Below, one piece after another: positions 60,430-64,000 of a stretch of DNA of 64,000 bases. The first letter of the stretch is position 1. The number at the start of each line of letters is the position of its first letter. The DNA comes from Pseudomonas mendocina (GTDB lineage Bacteria > Pseudomonadota > Gammaproteobacteria > Pseudomonadales > Pseudomonadaceae): NCBI RefSeq assembly GCF_900636545.1, contig NZ_LR134290.1:868001-932000 (forward strand), in the 5' to 3' direction. Below the pieces are notes generated by a model, which did not search any database, was not told the DNA's origin, and saw only the letters and a list, made by a program, of their open reading frames with translations. A program made the position numbers and the translations under genes.

Positions 60430-61362
60430 GTGTCAGGCCAGATTCTCGAGCCGGGGCAGATCGAAGCTGCGGCCAATATCCCGCCTTTTCTTCACCTGCC
60501 CGAGCCCGATCTGTTCAGTCGCCGCGCCCGGCGCCTGCATAGCCTGGCGGTCGATCATCCGCTGGCGGCCTATCTGCTGCTGATGGCCAAGTTGTGCGAG
60601 GCGCAGCAACGCGTGCTGGATGCACCGCCGACCTTACCTGGCCCATCGTCCGAGGCCCTGTCGCGAAGTTTCGAGCATCACATGCCGCCACTGGCATTCG
60701 ACACCCTGGTACGCGGTGATGCCTGGCAACCCGCCCTCGACGCCTTGCTGGCCGAGATCAAGGCCGACGCTAATCCGTCGGTAGGCGCCGCCCTGGCAGG
60801 CTTGCGCGAGGCCGATAGCGGCCAGCGCAAGGCCTGGGCGATTGCCTTGCTGGGTGGCCAGTTCGATCTGCTGCCGGCCGCGCTGGTGCCGTTTCTCGGC
60901 GCCGCCCTGCAGGTCGCCTTCAGCCACTGGCTGCTGGCACTGCCCAGCGAGCGGCTGGTGGAAACCTCCAGCCAGACCCTGTGCCCGGCCTGCGGCTCGC
61001 CACCGGTGGCCGGCATGCTGCGCCATCGCGGCAAGTACGCCGGGCTGCGCTACCTGAGCTGCTCGCTGTGTGCCTGCGAATGGCACCACGTGCGGGTCAA
61101 GTGCAGCCATTGCGAATCCTCCAAGCACCTGGCCTACCTGTCGCTCGAGCGTGAGGGCGTGGCGCCCGAGCGCTCGGCGATCCGCGCCGAGACCTGCCCG
61201 AGCTGCCAGAGCTACCTGAAGCAGTGCTACCTGGAGTTCGACGATCAGGCCGATGCGGTCGCCGATGATCTGGCCAGCCTCGACCTGGACATGCGCCTGA
61301 GTGAGGAGGGCCACCTGCGCCGTGCGCCGAACCTGCTGCTAGCACCCGGCAGTTCCGACTGA
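60430..61362 (+). CDS. fdhE: formate dehydrogenase maturation protein FdhE
   Basis: 310 residues. Two rubredoxin-like CxxC sites are visible ([14 protein letters not shown] and [11 protein letters not shown]) plus CPSCQSY. FdhE binds iron and is needed for activation of periplasmic FDH-N/O enzymes. The start is GTG at 60430 after AAGGAG. It follows the fdn genes across the REP cluster and precedes selA by 11 bases. Confidence 0.95.
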   Translation: MSGQILEPGQIEAAANIPPFLHLPEPDLFSRRARRLHSLAVDHPLAAYLLLMAKLCEAQQRVLDAPPTLPGPSSEALSRSFEHHMPPLAFDTLVRGDAWQPALDALLAEIKADANPSVGAALAGLREADSGQRKAWAIALLGGQFDLLPAALVPFLGAALQVAFSHWLLALPSERLVETSSQTLCPACGSPPVAGMLRHRGKYAGLRYLSCSLCACEWHHVRVKCSHCESSKHLAYLSLEREGVAPERSAIRAETCPSCQSYLKQCYLEFDDQADAVADDLASLDLDMRLSEEGHLRRAPNLLLAPGSSD

Positions 61363-61373
61363 GAGCGCTGACG

Positions 61374-62786
61374 ATGAATGCCAATGCTGCCCGTCTTCCC
61401 TCCATTGACCGCCTGCTGCGTTGCGAAAGCGTAGCGCCCCTGCAGCAGCGCTACGGTCGCGATGCCTTGCTGGCGATTTTGCGTGATCTGCTCGATGAAT
61501 TGCGCGAACCCGCCCGCAGCGGCCAACTTGCCGCCGTGGAGCTCAGCGAGGCGGTGCTCGCCGGTCGTGCTGGCGAACGCCTGGCCGCTCGCCACGCCAG
61601 TCGTGTACGCCGTGTGTTCAACCTGACCGGCACGGTGCTGCACACCAACCTCGGGCGCGCCCTGTTGCCGGAGGAGGCCATCGACGCCATCACCCAGGCT
61701 GCACGCTACCCGCTCAACCTGGAATTCGATCTGGCCAGCGGCAAGCGCGGCGACCGCGACGACCTGATCATCGGCCTCATCCGCGAGCTGACCGGCGCAG
61801 AGGCGGTCACCGTGGTCAACAACAACGCCGCGGCTGTGCTGCTGGCGCTCAACAGCCAGGGTGCGCGCAAGGAGGGCATCATCTCCCGTGGCGAGCTGAT
61901 CGAGATCGGCGGCGCCTTCCGCATCCCCGACATCATGGCGCGTGCCGGGGTCAAACTGATCGAGGTCGGCACCACCAACCGCACCCACGCCAAGGACTAC
62001 GAGGCCGCCATCGGCCCGCGTTCGGGCCTGCTGATGCGCGTGCACACCAGCAACTACAGCGTGCAGGGCTTCACCGCCAGCGTCGCCACCCGTGACCTGG
62101 CCGCCATCGCCCACGCTCACGGCCTGCCGCTGCTGGAGGACCTTGGCAGCGGCAGCCTGGTCGATCTCTCGCGCTGGGGCCTGCCCAAGGAGCCCACGGT
62201 GCAGGAAGCGCTGCGCGACGGCGCCGATATCGTCACCTTCAGCGGCGACAAGCTGCTCGGCGGCCCGCAGGCCGGCATCATCCTCGGCAGCAAGGAACTG
62301 ATCGGGCGTATCAAGAAGAACCCGCTCAAGCGCGCCCTGCGCGTGGACAAGCTGACCCTCGCCGCGCTGGAAGCGGTGCTCGGCCTGTACCGCGACCCGG
62401 CTCGCCTCGGCGAGCGCCTCACCAGCCTGCGCCTGCTCAGCCGTCCGCAGTCGGATATCCGCGCCCAGGCCGAGCGTGTCGCTCCGGTGCTGGCTGGCAG
62501 CCTCGGCGAACACTGGCAGGTCAGCGTGGAAAATGCCCTGGGCATGATCGGCAGCGGCGCGCAGCCGGTGGCACGCCTGCCCAGTGCGGCGCTGTGCATC
62601 CGCCCGCAGACCTCCAAACGTCTGCGTGGCCGTGCGCTGCGCGAACTGGAAGGGCAGTTGCGCGAGCTGCCGATCCCGGTGATCGGCCGCATCGATGACG
62701 ACGCCCTGTGGCTCGACCTGCGCCAGCTCGACGATGAACCCGCCTTCGTCTCACAGCTGGCGCAGCTGCGCGAGGCGCAGGCGTGA
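61374..62786 (+). CDS. selA: L-seryl-tRNA(Sec) selenium transferase
   Basis: 470 residues. The PLP lysine is at about K293 ([13 protein letters not shown]). N-terminal SLDRLL-like [28 protein letters not shown] and [15 protein letters not shown] are conserved. SelA converts seryl-tRNA(Sec) to selenocysteyl-tRNA(Sec). Its stop overlaps the selB start (GTGA). Confidence 0.96.
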   Translation: MNANAARLPSIDRLLRCESVAPLQQRYGRDALLAILRDLLDELREPARSGQLAAVELSEAVLAGRAGERLAARHASRVRRVFNLTGTVLHTNLGRALLPEEAIDAITQAARYPLNLEFDLASGKRGDRDDLIIGLIRELTGAEAVTVVNNNAAAVLLALNSQGARKEGIISRGELIEIGGAFRIPDIMARAGVKLIEVGTTNRTHAKDYEAAIGPRSGLLMRVHTSNYSVQGFTASVATRDLAAIAHAHGLPLLEDLGSGSLVDLSRWGLPKEPTVQEALRDGADIVTFSGDKLLGGPQAGIILGSKELIGRIKKNPLKRALRVDKLTLAALEAVLGLYRDPARLGERLTSLRLLSRPQSDIRAQAERVAPVLAGSLGEHWQVSVENALGMIGSGAQPVARLPSAALCIRPQTSKRLRGRALRELEGQLRELPIPVIGRIDDDALWLDLRQLDDEPAFVSQLAQLREAQA

Positions 62787-64000
62787 TCGTCGGCACTGCC
62801 GGCCATATCGACCATGGCAAGACCGCGCTGCTGCAGGCGCTGACCGGCCAGCAGGGTGACCGCCGCCCGGCCGAGCGCGCCCGTGGCATCACCATCGACC
62901 TGGGTTATCTCTACGCCGATCTAGGCGACGGCCAGCTCACCGGCTTCATCGACGTGCCCGGGCACGAACGCTTCGTCCACAACATGCTCGCTGGCGCCAG
63001 TGGCATCGACCTGCTGTTGCTGGTGGTGGCCGCTGACGACGGGGTGATGCCGCAGACCCGCGAACACCTGGCGATAGCCGAGCTGTTGGGCATCCGTCAG
63101 GCGCTCGTCGCCCTGACCAAGATCGACCGGGTCGATGCCGCGCGGGTGCAACAGGTGCGCGAGCAGGTGGAAAACCTGCTCGCCCCCGGGCCGCTGGCGG
63201 GCGCCGAACTGCTGGCGGTGGACAGCCTCAGCGGGCGAGGCGTCGAACTCCTGCGTGAACGCCTGCTGGCCATCTCTGCGGTGCACCAGGCGCGCACCAG
63301 CTATGGCCATTTTCGTCTGCCCATCGACCGCGCCTTCAGCGTCGAGGGCACTGGCGTAGTGGTGACCGGCACCGCCTTTGCCGGCCGTGTAGCGCTGGGC
63401 GACGAACTGCTGCTAAGTCCATCCGGGCGCCGCGTGCGCGTGCGTGGCCTACACGCGCAGAATCGCCAGGCCGACAGCGCCTTTGCCGGCCAGCGGGTGG
63501 CGCTGAACCTGGCCGGCGAGCGGCTGGCGGTCGAGCAACTGCACCGAGGCGACTGGCTGCTGGCGCCGGCCTTGCTGGCGCCGACCACCCGGCTGGATAT
63601 CCAACTGCAGCTGCTGGCCTCGGAGTCGCGGGCTTTGGCGCACTGGACCTCGGTGCACGTGCACCTGGGCGCGCAGGATGTCACCGGACGCATCGCCTTG
63701 CTCGACACCGACAGCCTGGCGCCCGGGCAGCATTGTCTGGCGCAGTTGCTGCTCAACGCCCCGGCGCATGCCGCGCACGGCGATACCCTGGTGCTGCGCG
63801 ACCAGTCGGCGCAACGCACGCTGGGTGGCGGCTGTGTGCTCGATCCCTTCGCCCCGGCCCGCGGCCGCCGTGCGCCGCAACGTTTGCGGCAATTGCAGGC
63901 GCTGCAGGGCGCCAGCCTGGAACAGGCCCTGCCGGTACTGTTGCAGTCGGCCGATAACGGCCTCGATCCCGCGCTGCTGGAGCGGCAGTTCAATCGTCCG
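62783..64000 (+). CDS. selB: selenocysteine-specific elongation factor SelB, 3' end outside window
   Basis: The visible 406 codons start at GTG 62783 and stay open to the right edge. The GTPase motifs are GHIDHGKTA (G1), DVPGHERF (G3) and TKID (G4); the two beta-barrel domains follow, and the winged-helix domains that bind SECIS should lie in the missing part. SelB brings Sec-tRNA to UGA in fdnG. The start overlaps the selA stop. Confidence 0.95.
   Translation, partial: MIVGTAGHIDHGKTALLQALTGQQGDRRPAERARGITIDLGYLYADLGDGQLTGFIDVPGHERFVHNMLAGASGIDLLLLVVAADDGVMPQTREHLAIAELLGIRQALVALTKIDRVDAARVQQVREQVENLLAPGPLAGAELLAVDSLSGRGVELLRERLLAISAVHQARTSYGHFRLPIDRAFSVEGTGVVVTGTAFAGRVALGDELLLSPSGRRVRVRGLHAQNRQADSAFAGQRVALNLAGERLAVEQLHRGDWLLAPALLAPTTRLDIQLQLLASESRALAHWTSVHVHLGAQDVTGRIALLDTDSLAPGQHCLAQLLLNAPAHAAHGDTLVLRDQSAQRTLGGGCVLDPFAPARGRRAPQRLRQLQALQGASLEQALPVLLQSADNGLDPALLERQFNRP

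Overview
The window is a GC-rich chromosomal segment of a Pseudomonas species, probably of the P. mendocina/oleovorans/alcaliphila type rather than P. aeruginosa. The evidence is protein identity with characteristic Pseudomonas genes (RetS, GcbA, CtpL, Fis, SpeA), Pseudomonas-type REP palindromes, and long gene-order agreement with the P. aeruginosa stretches PA4868-PA4839 and PA4812-PA4807. Locus numbers are recalled from knowledge, not searched.

Layout. 1-1112: the end of a DUF3592 protein and a hemerythrin-like protein. 1116-13436, all on the minus strand: a urea block reading atzF, gntR, urtABCDE, ureD, ureA, a GNAT acetyltransferase, ureB, ureC. It takes up urea with a five-part ABC transporter and hydrolyses it with urease. 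ureD and atzF each appear broken by one single-base frameshift in a short homopolymer. The urease metallochaperone genes ureEFG are not here. 13663-33196, minus strand: conserved backbone of marC, retS, purD, purH, fis, dusB, a DUF3426 protein, prmA, a DUF4272 protein, accC, accB, aroQ, dsbD, ctpL and gcbA. 33456-37816, plus strand: DUF2333, Nudix, SUI1-like protein and speA.

After speA the order leaves the P. aeruginosa pattern. 37801-43676 holds a MocR regulator divergent from a GNAT-azoreductase-AhpD-like operon, then a DUF2214 protein, a GAF-GGDEF protein and a MATE transporter. 43840-51748 carries an alpha-2-macroglobulin lipoprotein and its usual partner PbpC, separated here by a REP-associated tyrosine transposase (RAYT) flanked on both sides by inverted REP pairs. 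A chemoreceptor and a membrane diguanylate cyclase follow. 55410-64000 is a selenium module: fdnGHI (fdnG with an in-frame UGA for selenocysteine and a SECIS hairpin), fdhE, selA and the start of selB.

Themes. Nitrogen supply (urea), c-di-GMP and surface-lifestyle control (RetS, GcbA and two more GGDEF proteins), phosphate taxis (CtpL with a recognisable Pho box), and formate respiration. Two REP families are scattered through intergenic gaps, several inside the urea operon. I found no clearly new multi-gene system. The best leads are the RAYT/REP insertion between two partner genes, the two frameshifts in the urea block, the allophanate hydrolase without a urea carboxylase beside it, and several intergenic palindromes.
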